Source: Ectocarpus siliculosus (Eukaryota; Sar; Phaeophyceae; Ectocarpales; Ectocarpaceae). From it: a stretch of DNA of 64,000 nt. Both the position numbers and the translations under genes were made by a program. The notes under the pieces were generated by a model. That model searched no databases. It saw only the letters and a program-made list of their open reading frames with translations, and was not told the DNA's origin. Positions 1-12,200 of the stretch are shown piece by piece; positions within the stretch are counted from its first letter, which is position 1; each line of letters begins with the position of its first letter. Location of the stretch: NCBI GenBank assembly GCA_000310025.1, contig FN649750.1, positions 2,121,420 through 2,185,419 of the forward strand, written 5' to 3'.

Positions 1-914
1 TGTGTGGGGGGGGGGGGGGGGCGTACTCATGTTTTGCTTGGGGGCAGGGAGGCGTAGGAAGCCGAGCTCAAATGATTTCTGGTAACTTGTTTTCTTCGTT
101 CGAGATATCCAGGCGGTTGTATCCTACCCCCCCGCCCCCCCCGGTGCCGGATGTACAACGCTCTGGCATACGGTACAGGTTATGGCAGGCTTCCAGCTGC
201 TGCCCATAATAATTGCCTAATTGTCGATACGACCAGATAGGCCGCATGAAGTGCAGCGCTCTACCCTGCGGTCGCTTCGACAAATTTGACAACGGCCACC
301 TTTTTCGCGGAACGGGGGAGAATCCTCGCTGCTTTCTTATCTCCCGACTACAAGAGAAACATGCGCTGTTTCGGTTTGCGCTTTTTGTTCACTTGAATGG
401 AAGGGAGAAGCTGCGGTTAAAACGGGGATGGAGGTAGGGGATATAGGGTCGTGAGCTTCTACAGGCTGTCTGTGGGTTTTGCCCAACCGCACACGAAGGG
501 AGGGTCAAGACAGATCCGTCATATGCATGCCAGCCACCTTGGTCTTGCCGCCAGAGTGAACGGGTGAAACGCAACATGATATCGAAATGATGTTGTATAG
601 GACTTACTCTGGCTAAGAGCACGTGTTGCATACGAGTACTTGAAGGACTGTTTACTGCTGTCGTTTGGGGCACGATCACACACACGGCCAACCGGCCCTT
701 CTCCCCTAGAGAATGAAAATCCGGCGGAGCGGATTTTCCCAGGCTCCAACCTTCTTTATAGGTGATAGCTCAACTGGCCGTTTCTTTTAGATTGGTTTTC
801 GACATGGTTCAATTGTGACGGCGACTCGAGGAGCGACGTAGAGAGAGCGCCTAGGATAAAAGTCCGTCACGAACAAAAAAGCACGCGAGCCCTGAATTAA
901 TATGCTCTTCCTTC
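1..914. other. Non-coding left edge, downstream of the FYVE gene
   Basis: No convincing exon was found here on either strand; the open frames are short and lack splice borders or recognisable motifs. A run of 16 G starts at about position 6 and a C-rich run lies near 127-141. The stretch just below 915 is probably the 3' untranslated region of the minus-strand FYVE gene. Confidence 0.5.
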
Positions 915-3900
915 CTATCCTCGGCAGTTCGTGAACAAGCCGCGCACCTGCTCATTCCCCCTCAGCTTTATCACCAGCGCCGCGGCCGCGGCCGCCGCCG
1001 CTCCCTCCTCCGCCTTGCCCAGCCACCCCGCTGCATCCCACGCCGACCTTTCGGGGGCCGGCTCGACCGACTCCACCTCGGCCAGGGGGTGGCGACGGGC
1101 GGTACCCCCCCTCGACTTCTTCTTCGCGGGGCCCCCTTCTGCTATGCCGCCGCCTTTCGAGACCCCCGCCTCCTCCTCTTCGTCGTCCAGCTCTTCTAGC
1201 GTAGACAGATCTCGTGTTACTCGGAGGCGCACAGGCCGCCGCCGCGGCGCCCGCGCTGCTGCCAGAAGCAGGCCGAAGGCCTGCTGCTGCCTCGTCCGGA
1301 CCAGCGTGGCGCCTCCCAGCAGCAGCGGGACGTGGTGCTCCACGAAGTGGTTCTGTTGTCATGGGGGGATCAATTTGTCGTGGGGGCGTCCGCACAGAAG
1401 GGATTGGATTGTTTCTCGGGGGGGGTGGGGGAGGTTAGGGCCAACGTGGGTCGGCACAAACAACGATGGCACGAGCATCACCATCCACACCACCAGCGAC
1501 AACAAATCACGTTCCAACACAAGTACCACCAACAGCGTATCCACGAAAAACGCCACTGCCGAGGAGGCTTGACACGACTCCATGGCCGACACCTACCCCG
1601 GCCAACAGAAGCAACTGCAATAACAATCAGCACCAGTCTTAGGGACCGGGGGGGGAAGGGTGTGCTCATGGAAACGCATGCCGTAGTCCATTGGCCTCGC
1701 ATCCCTACAACGCCGGGACGGAGCTACATACCGGGTTTTCGCCGGCCCAGGGTACCCTTTTTTCACAAGAATAAACCAATGGTTGGTCATCGTCCTTCCG
1801 TTTGCTGTGCCAAAACCGATACGCCGGGGTCGACCTCTTGCAACGCAGAAGACCCCCCCTGCAACGCGACGTCGGGCAAGCCAGCGACGAAGACTGTCGC
1901 GGAAGCACCAAAACCAAACGCAGCAAAGGGCTTACGTACCTCTGCCGCAGCTTCTCGGGCGCAACCGTCGCACAGGCGGACCGCCTTCGGCTCCCCGTAC
2001 AGGAGAAGCCTGTCGCTCTGGCTGGAACAACGCTGGCTAGTAGATGTCGTAAAAAAAAAAGAACAAGAATGGGAACGGGAACGTTGAAGGAAGATGAGGA
2101 TGTCACGCACAACGGAAGAGGCGGAAAACAAACGTAGAGCTGGGGGGGGGGGAGTTCTGTATCCAACGGGTTGGTGCCTTGAGGCGTGTTTGTGCTTTCT
2201 TGCTTAGCATCGACCGCGGTAGCCTGCGGACCAACGATATTACGTCAGTCTCAGTGCGGTTGTAAGCAGAAATGCCTCCAAAGGCCATGCGTGTGTGTTT
2301 GACTTGGTATCGACCGCGCTAGCCGGCTGACCAAGGAAAATAGGTCAGCCTTACAGCGAAACGCAAACACGCTTTCTCGTCGAAGGGTTTTTACAGACAG
2401 CGGGGGCGCAGGAATCGGACAACATCATGTCCTCCTTCTGAATTACAAGGAGAAGCATCAAGAACGCCAGGCAGCATCGTTGCTGCATCATCTCGTCCTC
2501 TCATCCTTGTGTTATCGCCCTTTACTGAGTTGTTGTCCGTCCGACTTGGCTTTCCGCTATCATAGGTGGATTGCTACTGCTTGTTTCATCACGGTCATCC
2601 CTACAACTCTTCTTTGAGCCCTCTCTTCCCATGGATGCTCTTAAGATATATTTACGTCGTGGAGAAGTCGAGTTTTTGACAATCGGTGACATGCTGTGTC
2701 ACCTACGGTACAGGAGGCACCCCCATGTGAAAAAATCCTTGGTCGAAGGTTCATCTCATATTATCTGCTTACGGAGTTGCCGAAGAAAAAAAAACGTCGT
2801 TGAAAAGGATCCATTACTAATCTATCTTAGACTCTACAGATAGATGGGCTCGTTGGGTCATACTGCCAAAATATAAAAAAGACTTTCAGATTGCGTCCAG
2901 CGCACGCTCCGCAGCAACATCGACATTGCAATGCGTTACCACCTCTCTCTTTGCGGAACACGTTCCTGGCGCGCGCGTTGGTCCAGTTGGAGCACCGATG
3001 GTGCAGTCAGATGCGAAACGTGCACACCTGACGGCCACATTCGGTGAATCGGACAAGACCAACACGTGTGCCGGATACGTGCCGTGCACAGAAGCGATAC
3101 AGCCTTGTTATGGCCTCCGGCCATGCCGCGAAGCGTGCTCAGGCTCAAACCCAGCGCCCGTGCCCCTGATGGTTCTCAGCTCTGCGGGGATGTGGGGCGA
3201 CTCCGAACCTAGGCATCGGGGCTTGTGGGACACAGCACGCGCCCGTTAAGAACCAGTGCTATTTAATTAAATACGTTTTGGCACACGCCCGTGCCATACG
3301 ACTTTGCCAAGAGCAATGGTTGATACAACATTACACTTTTTTTTTCTACACAATTTGTACATACTTGGAAGGACAACGGGGAAAAAGAGGTTTCGGACAG
3401 AATACTTCCTTCCATAAACAAATAAATAAATTCTTGTCTCCCGGTTTGGACCCTGTGACCTAAACCTGACCCGAATACAACCGGTGGGTAGACGTCAATG
3501 CATCGTGCATAGGCGCCAGGAGGGCGTGCACTGGATCTTGCCAGAGGTGGGGACACAGCGGGGGGAAAACACGAATCCACCCACGCTGGTTGAAGTTCGA
3601 ACTTCTTTTTGCACCCGTTTCGAAGGTTTTGGAGCGGGTACGAAACGGATACAGACTTGATGTCATGGTTCTCAAAACGCGTCCTAAATATGCATATCAC
3701 CTGAGAAAGCACGATACAAGGAAGCATTGATCACATACGCGGTGCCACAACAGATGGTGGTACACCTGCAAAGCACACATGCACATGCCCCCATTTATGC
3801 ACACACAACCCAAAGCGGCGCAACTTTCTCTTCAAAAAGCGGGACAAGTGTAGGGCCACATGCGGTGTGGTACAGCAGTATCCCTTCTGCCAGGGATCCT

Positions 3901-4287
3901 TCTTACCCTCCCCAGCCGGGGTCCACGTAAGTAAAACCGAGCTGACTCTCCTCTTTCTTTCGGTCTCTCCCTGGACCTCTCAGGCTCTCACCAGTAGATG
4001 TTGCGACAACGACGGCAGTGATGCCGTCTGACGAGCACATCGAAAGTCACCGAGCAACCGTAACACTCCTGCTGTTCAGCGTCCTCCATGACTCTCGGCT
4101 GCCGTTGATGGACGAACCTTCCCGGCACACCAGCACCCACAGCGGCCATAGCGTTTGCGGCGTTGGTTGAAGCACCAGCAGCGGCGGGTGGCGTGCTGGT
4201 GCTGGTGTGTGCGAGGTCGTAGCAGGGCTCATCATCATCCGGTCTTGGCCTGCAAAAGGCGAGCGCATTCCCTAGCGCTTGCCCCAT
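915..4287 (-). CDS. FYVE zinc-finger protein, three exons, about 276 aa
   Basis: Probable phosphoinositide (PI3P)-binding protein of endosomal membranes, as is usual for FYVE domains. Exons on the minus strand are 4287-3992, 2036-1940 and 1352-915 (TAG stop). The first ATG of the open frame is at 4287; upstream starts would be TTG. The domain begins with CYGC at about residue 76, then RRHHCRRCRNIY in exon 1. The intron falls inside the next cysteine codon (TG|C), and exon 2 continues CQRCSS...VRLCDGCARE. All eight zinc cysteines are present. The usual WxxD is replaced by VMED and the usual glycine after HHC+xC by arginine. Exon 3 starts NHFVEHHVPLLLGG and holds an acidic run, Lys-rich stretches and poly-Ala. 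The N-terminus MGQALGN resembles a myristoylation signal (inference). Donor GTACGTAAG closes exon 2. It is divergent from the giant gene. Confidence 0.85.
1661..1792 (+). repeat. Dispersed repeat family B, copy 1
   Basis: This copy lies inside intron 2 of the FYVE gene. It shares an ordered series of blocks with copies near 12446, 26525 and 57331: an ACTCATG/GCTCATG-like start, CGCATGCC, TCGCATCCCTACAA, CCGGGACGGAG, GGGTTTTCGCCGG and CCAGG. Similarity to the 57331 copy extends through a TTTnACAAGnATAA block. The origin is unknown. The GGGTTnTCnCCGG block resembles a tRNA T-arm, so a tRNA-derived SINE is possible. Confidence 0.6.
2203..2262 (+). repeat. Dispersed repeat family A, copy 1
   Basis: Contains TAGCATCGACCGCG at the left and TACGTCAGTCTCAGTGCGGT at the right, with GGACCAACGA between. 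Matching copies are at 2301, 17079 (inverted) and 36884. It lies in intron 1 of the FYVE gene. Confidence 0.65.
2301..2360 (+). repeat. Dispersed repeat family A, copy 2
   Basis: Second, diverged copy in the same orientation about 100 bp after copy 1. It contains ATCGACCGCGCTAGCC followed by a perfect 8-bp inverted repeat, GGCTGACC and GGTCAGCC, around an AT-rich 10-base loop. Both copies carry GTGTGTTT-like sequence just upstream, so the unit may be about 100 bp. Confidence 0.55.
2808..2880 (+). repeat. Dispersed repeat family C, copy 1
   Basis: Contains GGATCCATTACTAATCTATC, TTAGACTC, AGATAGATGGGCTCGTTGGG and an A-rich end. The same order of blocks appears at 47163-47285 and, in shorter form, at 42515-42575. 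The A-rich 3' end suggests a retroposed element. It is intronic in the FYVE gene. Confidence 0.55.
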
Positions 4288-5441
4288 GATGATCGCAACA
4301 GCTCTTCCACAAAACAACACCGCCGCTTGCTGTGGGGATTTACGACTGCAGGCAAGGGTCCTGCGGAACACGATGCAATCGTCTGGCTGCGTGTGGCACA
4401 CGCACCTGCCGCCTACTGTGTTCTCGAGTGTCCGCGTAAAAGGCGAGCCCCAGCAGGGTGTGTGGGGGGCTGGGTGCAACGATGCACATGAAAATGATAG
4501 GAGGCGTGCCGGGGCGGTTCAACCTATACCGGTTGGTGGGCTTTTGTCATCGTGCTGCAATGCGACAGCAGCACACAGCGTTCGCGCCTCATACGCCTCT
4601 GCTGCTTCTTTTGAACGGAGTCGGCTTTCAGCTAAAATATATGCACGTGTGGGAGTATCGAAACCGGCGGCACAGGGGGCTTACGCGGAAGCCCCCACGG
4701 CCACAGGCTTACGCTTCCTCCTTTCTGTCGCGCGAGAGCCAGCAGCACGAGGCAGAGTGAGTCACCATGTGACCGCCGCACACAGCTGTGAAGGATATGT
4801 AGCTGTACCCCGGTAGCGCCTTGATGTTTTCTTTCTCTTGTGCCCATTCATCTACGTGATCGCAATGCGGAACAAGTCCCCGCGCGTGCACGCCACGGCA
4901 CGGAGCGACTGATGTTTCACGATGTCGTGTAGGCATGCACGCGTACTTCGGCCGGCCACCCGCAAGATATGAATTGCGGCGGATTCGGGATCATACAGAG
5001 CACTCTATTATTCGGAACGCAACCGTACTACGTACGAGTGAAAAGCTTGGTGTTTATGCACACGCCTCTCGATGTAAGCGACCCCTGTTGACAGTCTCCT
5101 GAGGCCCGGAAAGGTGTCAGCCAATATTGTCAGCAGCCTTTTTCGCACCTTGGCATGCGGAGCGCCAGAGGTCATGGACCGCAGCCCGCAATATAATTGC
5201 AGAAGCTCGTTGCATTCAAAAACATACAGAGTAGTATACGAGCACAACACGAGTTCTTTGCCGGACAACCAGACAAAGCTCTCCGCAGCAAGAACTGGAA
5301 ACTCTGTTGGCGAGACACTCGTCAAATCGTAGACAGGCCTAATCGAAAATTACAAAAGGGTGCCACGCTTGTACTAGGAAGGTTTATTTGTACGTTCAAG
5401 CTCTAATGTCTTCTATGAGATCCTAACCACCGCAGCATTAA
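4288..5441. other. Divergent intergenic region between the FYVE and giant genes
   Basis: No supported exon. It must carry the promoters and 5' untranslated regions of the minus-strand FYVE gene and, if the 5442 start is right, the plus-strand giant gene. No convincing TATA box or other element could be identified. Overlapping open frames of up to 176 codons occur but have no coding signature. Confidence 0.45.
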
Positions 5442-6285
5442 ATGCCGAGAAACTTCACACACGCGCATGTTCTGTTCATGGGTAGACTCCGGGATGAGGA
5501 GATTCGGCGCCAGGAGCTGGAGAACACCGAGGTGGAAATCAAGCAGGAGGAGATAAGGAAACTTCTAATGGAGTATATGGTGAGCACTACTGTACCTTGT
5601 AGTGAGAACAATCGAGACCCACCTTCGACGACCTCGGACAGAATGATTCTCTGTGGTGCATACCGTGTTGCGAAAGTGCATTCTTGCAGTGTGCACCACA
5701 GAAACCGCAAACTACGTATGTTCCCAAAACTATTATCAGTTCTCAGAGGTTGTCATTGTCGGAGCAAAACAGCGTGAGCGGAAGAACGACAGGCATCTGT
5801 TTGTGCCAGCCGTCGAGAGCCGTCCATGTTCTCCGGCCAACGACGAGGAGCTTGTTATTCCCTCAGAGCAGCTTCCAAACCTTCGAGCTGCTGCTTCTCT
5901 CCTCCGCGAAATCTAACATCTCTTCAGGAAAAAATACATACAACGAAAGAAAGAATTTTGCTGGGAAGACGCGAAACCTTGTAGCCGCGTTGAGGTGCTC
6001 GAATCGAAATTGAGCAGATTGTCAGGCAAAAGGAGAGATTAGACGAGCCCCACTTTCGTCGTGCTCGCCTATGGATCCACTTTGGTACGTAACCCTCAAA
6101 AATCGCTCCAGAATGATCCCGGGGGAAAGAAGGAGCTTGACGAGGTGGTGGAAAACCTGAGGCACTGGAAGGACAACTGCAGTGCCCTCGGATATGCCTC
6201 CGACGGAGAGGAGCTGTCGCTGACATCCCCCCGCTCGTCGGCAACAGCAGATGGAATAGACGGCGTCGCGGAAACAACTATGGAG
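5442..6285 (+). CDS. Candidate 5' coiled-coil exons of the giant gene
   Basis: Exon 5442-5579 starts with ATG and ends at a GTGAGC donor. It encodes a charged helix (RDEEIRRQELENTEVEIKQ and on). Exon 6112-6285 follows a CTCCAG acceptor, reads KKELDEVVENLRHWKDN and then an acidic Ser-rich tail, and ends before GTGATA. Both are phase 0 and join cleanly to the EF-hand exon. A second ATG at 5478 could be the true start. A microexon at 5737-5763 with its own GTGAGC donor, or an open frame ending at 5916, are alternatives that could make this a separate small gene. Confidence 0.4.
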
Positions 6286-9200
6286 GTGATACAGAGGTGT
6301 TGCTTTGTTATCGATTTTCCCAGGTCAGCGGGAGAACGAGTGTTGGGGACCATGATAGTTTGTCTCCTGTTTCAGTTCCATATTATCCTAAGGCAGTATC
6401 CGCCGACACCGATTCTGATCGTGGATATACAGTAGTTCGCCTTTGTTTTTTCAAGCTTGACCAGGGTACTCTCTGTACTCCAAGCTCTTCCGCCTCATAC
6501 ATGCTGGTTTCGAGTTTTTCGGCCCCAAGGTGTTGGGTTCGACGGCTTGGTCGAACAGGTTTGGTCGGGTTTTCCGGGGCACAGGTAGCTCAGCCTTCCG
6601 CCAGCGAACCACAAAACAACCGGACAGAGCTCGAAAGAACTTGTCGGGGCACAGTTTGAGACCAAGGGCGTGGCAGAATACTTGCTGAGCACATCAGTTC
6701 CCCCTCGCATACATTGTCGTGGACAGCAAGACCGCGTCGATGCCCCTCACGGTGAATGGAGGGCGGTTCTGGGTGATCCAGGATCACGGTTTAGTTTGGT
6801 CCGGACACATCGGTAGCCCTTGACAAGACAATCCCTGCTTTCAGGGGCGGGGGATACGAGGCCAACGAAACGAGCAGAGAGAAGGAGAGCTTACACCACA
6901 ACCAACACGCAATACATTGAAACACTTTGCTAAAAAAAACAGCGGAAGATGCAGGAGCGTGCGGAGAGATCGCGCAGGAAAAATGCCCGGGAGGTTTTCG
7001 ACATGTTCGACGCTGACGGCAGCCGCACCATCTCCACCTCCGAGATGAAGGTGACGCGATGATGACCCGAGCGTTTGTCCTGCTGGTTCTCGTGGTAACG
7101 TGCGTCTTATGACGAATCCCTTTGTGCAGATCCTTGGGGGTCAACGGAGCCATTATTCCCCTATATCATTGCGTCTTTCTGGTTGAGGAATCGACTACAT
7201 ACTTGGGCTATTGAGTCTTGACCGCCTAACACTCAACCGTTATGGTCTGTTTCTCCTAGCGTGCTCGCAACGATTCCGATACGTAAGGTATCTCCCTCTC
7301 GCCCCTGCTGTATCCCGTATGGGTCGATACGGTGTTGACGAGAGAAGCGTCACGATGCGATGGCCACAAAACGGGTATGCTGAGCACCTAGTGGACACCG
7401 AAATGTGAGCAGGCTCGGAACCCACACGCGGTTGTAGGGTTATCGGTTTACATACACGCCGCATCCAAGCCCCCAACGGGGAGTCGCGAAAAAGCAGCAC
7501 TTTCTGCCCATGTGAGAACATCATCCACTTCCTTCATTGAACTTCCCTCGCCGTCCCCCCGTCGTTACCCCCCTGCGCCTCTTGTTGTGAAAAGGCGCTG
7601 TTGCAGGAGATGTGCATCCCCATGAAGAAACCCCAGCTCAAGGAGCTGATGAAGGAAGTCGACACCGATGGGAGCGGAGAGATCGATTTTGACGAGGTAT
7701 GACGTTCGTTGCCGTAAGGCAGGGAAACGTTAGGATCGTCTCCAGCTGGCAACATGGAGAAATATAAAAAATCAACCTTTTGGACCTTGGTTCATCGGCA
7801 TGAGGTTAGGCGAGGCGGAGGAACAGTATCGGGATGAATCGAGAATGACCGGGACGTTCGGGACTCACTGGCGCTGACGTTTGTTGGTTTGGATGGCGCC
7901 CTTACGAGATCAACAGCCCGAAGTTTTGCGTTTATAGGTTTGGTTCGGCAACGGCCGTATGCACCTTGTAGTTGCGCACCCCCTACAACCTGGTATCAGC
8001 GCGTACGTATTCGAAATCCCACAGTATGTGGTGGCGGTGACCGAGGCAGGCATATGAGACGGGATCAAACGTATGCGGAGGGAGATGCAGTAGGTAACAA
8101 TTTTGGGCAAATGAATGAATCCGATATGTAGGGTCCATGACCGGGTGCACTTGCCTCTGCTAGTACCGTTACCTGTCTTTTGGAGGGTTTTCGTCACCAA
8201 AGGTCTCATGCCTAAGGCACACAACAAGCGCGTACCCCTCAACTATTTCCTACCCATTCAATCAAGCGTGATCCCCGTCTCTGTATATCCCATACCACGT
8301 TGAATTGTTCCAAGACTCGTGCCATCTTTGGAGATCGACGCGATAAGGCAAATGGGTGTCTGCGGACTACTACGGCGCTGGCTGGGCATGACGTGACAGC
8401 TTTCATTTTCTCCTCTCCTCTCCCCAGAGCAGCAGAATCAATAGCAGGGCTGACTCCTAGTTGAAGACTACGACGCCACTCATGAATGATGGTTTGTAGC
8501 CCCGTACGCACCCCGACGACGCTATTAACAGTTCTACCAGTGGTACAAGGCCAACGCTTCCGCCGCGAGGAACGCCGACAAGACTAAGACGGTCGGGCTG
8601 TTCGCGACCAAGCTGGTTAAGGGCCTCACGGGATTCACGTTTCGCATGGAGGCTCTGCGCATCATCATCGCGCACGCGCAGGCACAGGTACCCACAAGAT
8701 TCGGCGTTCGGCGTTCGTGTAGACCCGCAGAATGCACCTTTGGATGGAGCGTATGGGTGCGCTGGCAAGTGCTGAGGTTGTGGTTGGTCACACTTTCCGA
8801 AGACCCCAGTGCTTTGCGTGCGTGCGTCTTGAGAACGTTGTCGCGCGTGTTCGCTACCTGCGCGTGACCATCGAAAATAGCCGCCGCTCACCAGGCCAGA
8901 GAGGCGCATGGGTTGCGAGGTTCGCTTGTGTATGTGCGTAGTACAACGTCGGATGGGGTGGTTTGGTTGTCCACAGGGTGAAGCAAATTCGGAGCAATCG
9001 TCGCCATTTCGGTTGTGTTGGGAGCCGTTTCTGAACGTGTTGTTGGGGATTCATGGGCGTGGGCGATTCCGCACGATTGACAAAACCATATCCTCTAAAC
9101 CGTTTTCCCAGCGAAATCAACAAGCGGCGGCATCTGCTGCGAATACCCTACCACTCTGCTTCCGTGCTTCGTGCAATCAAGCCGCTTGGTTGCTTTATTG

Positions 9201-12200
9201 ACGAGTGTGTCGGAGGACCAGAGTCCCTGTCATGCACGACGCGGGGTAACCGTCCTCTTCGCCACCTTGCACGGCTATCCTCCTCGTGCCAAATATCTTT
9301 ATTGGCCTCATCCTTCCCTTCTTCAGGTGGAGAAACGGGAGCGAGAGCGGTTTCGCCTCGCGCGGCCACCCCGGTTCGTCTGCGAGACGTGCGGCGAGTC
9401 GTTTGCCTCCGCCAAGGAGCAGCACGGGCACACGGCCCGGAGGGAGGTGCACCACGAGGCCTGGGAGGCGGCAAAGCGAGAGGCCATCCGGCGGTTTCAT
9501 CCGGTTCGTATGGGTCGTTGTCGTTGCTGTCGTTGTCGTCGTCATCGTCGTCGTCGTTGTAGCTGAGATAGTTCGTGACTGCATGGAAGTTTCACCCGAA
9601 CACGCAGCGTTCGTATCCTAGCCTTGCTTCGGTCAGGAATAAATGAAAACTCCCGTTCATGCCTGCGTTCCGTGTCTGTTCTTGCGCTCTCTCCCTCCTT
9701 TATCCGCCACACCCCTTTCCTTCCTATTGTTACCCCACAACTCCTCACCTCTGCCCGGGGGTGCATGTTTTACGGGTACCTTGTTTCGCAATGCCCCACA
9801 TAGGTATCTGTGATCCTAGACCACACGGCAGCGCCGCCGGCAGAGGGAGCACCCGCGGATGAGCCGCACAGATCCCCGGACGCACCGACGGCCCGAAAGA
9901 AGGTGCCTTCCTGGTAGTGACCTCAGATACCATATACATGTTGCTTGAAAGCACCCACGGGTGGTAAATCCGCCAGAATGTAAGTTCGAAGAAACACGTC
10001 TTGCAACACCACGAGACGCGACGGCTCTCTTACGGGATTTCCAGGGCCCATTGAGCGTTGCTATCACGCACCGGTGGACCACACCATGGGTTCTATGGAA
10101 TCTCGAGGTGCCACGTGCATCATCACCAAACCGTGGTGAGCGGATCCCGTGGTCATTCTGATAATTCAGGACTTTGCATCATTCTGGGCCGCGGCGGGCG
10201 AATCCAACGACAAAGCTCGACATCTGCACAAATAGATCGGCCTCGACACAACTCCAACTTCATGTCAACTCAAAGTCTTCAACCAAATCCGGCGTTTCAA
10301 CACTGTATTGTCCCGTCATTTACTGCAGAACATTATCTTGTTGCATGGAGCTGTAGGTAGTTCTTGACGTCGGCGGCGGGGCCGGTTGCTGGCCAGAGAT
10401 GATTTCATTCTGAAACTGCAGAAAATTTTGGCAAAACAGCCTTCTTGCCAATTCACTCTCAAGTGAGCGTAATTGGGTCGCGATTTATGTTCGCTTCTTC
10501 GCGGTTACCGATTCAACATTTTTGAAGCAACTCGTTGCCGTTTGTGCGCCCTGTCCGGTCTACTTTGGTTCACTCATTTTTCAATGTATCAGAGAACCTC
10601 CACCGACTGCGATGGGTGTTGTTCGCAACATCGATGGATGTACACGAACGAGCAAAGTATGCCCTTGCGCTTCTCACAGCCCCCATAGTTTCAGCCTTGC
10701 GGCTATAAAACACTTTCTGCTGTTCCCGCGAACTGTGCTATGTTGTGTCGCGCCTTCCTTTCCAACGTGCTTCTCCTTATCGTGCTTGCCCCCCCGTCGG
10801 GTTTTGATGCGTCAAAATCACCATGCAGCGGCTACGGCGTTTGGTGTTTAGTGACAACTTCTACATCCTCTACGGCGGGGTCGGTTGGGGGGGGATGGGG
10901 AGCGGTGACGTGGAGAGGGTGGAGGAGAAAAGGTGGATCAACAAGCCGCACCCGAGGCTGGCGGACCCCGATGATAGGAGGGGTGCACAGCTCCGGCGAG
11001 GACAGGTAAACTGTTGATGTATGTCTTGAATATTTGTTTATTCTCTTCGGAAGCAGATACTTAGAGGCGAGTGCCACAGCGAAGGGGGCAAGCAGCGACA
11101 GAACCCGCCCAGGCGGTGGAGGAGGTTGAAGGTGTGAAGGTAAAGCTCCACCGAGTACAGCGAACACGGAGTTCAAGAAGTTCCAATCGCTCAAGAACGG
11201 CATCATTCCAAAGCCCCAACATCAGGACAGTGTTTGTTTCAGGCTTCGAGAACAGGGTGACAAAGAATCGGATTGTCTGTTGCTTGGGAACGAAGGTGGG
11301 AGAAGATACATATGATGCGTGCACCTCGAACGATATATCTCGACGTTAAGAATGATGATATCTCTCAACGTTAAGAATGATGGACAGCAACAAATTGGTT
11401 CTGTTTTGGTTTTCGTGAGACTTTTTGAAGTTCCGGCACGGTTTCCATCAGACCGAGGCTTGGCCAGACCCAAGGGCAAGCACAATATGTTTTTCTCCAT
11501 CAACGTTTCCTCAAGGGAGCCTCGGAACTCTACGGACCGCTGTAGATGAAATCCCGTAAAGCATTGCTTGTAACAACTTCCGCCCCCGCCCAACATTATT
11601 TTCATATTTTTTCACAGCTCGAAGTGAGTCCGCCTCCATGGGGTCATGTGATTCTGCCCACTCGGCAGAAAGCGAGGGCAACCCAACACCCTAAGAACAT
11701 AAAACGCCCACCCTCACAGGGAGCCTAACACATGTACATCTGAGCTCGCCTGGTCCACAGGTTGAAACGCGAATTTAGGAGGGCATGATTCGTAGATCGC
11801 CTGATTTCCCTAGTCTCCACCCCCTGTATCCGATTGCTGGCGTCTGTTCAAGGGATCCCCTTTTCTGGTGTGCTCGAGAGCTCACAGTTTGGTACAGTAC
11901 TGTAGCACACGAATTAGCACCACCCTGTTTCTAATCATTTAACACCGTACACTCTCGAACCAATCCTACCCGCTGAACCGCGAAGAAACCCGTCTTCTCC
12001 TAGCGCGAACATCTTTATCTGACCATGCTAAAGCACTCGGAAAGAGCTGTTCGAGTTGGAGCAGAACTCCGTTCTGGTCTGTTCGATCGCAACAGGCACG
12101 GTCACGGTACGATTACCATGACCAACCAATAAGTCCTCATGATGGACCCTCCCCCTGAAAAAACTGTTTCAAATTGCTTTCCTCATGGTGCGCTCAACTC

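Noticed and set aside
931-1572. Plus-strand frame of 213 codons opposite the FYVE last exon
   Set aside because: It starts at GTG, is low in complexity, and is the antisense shadow of a well-supported FYVE exon on the minus strand.
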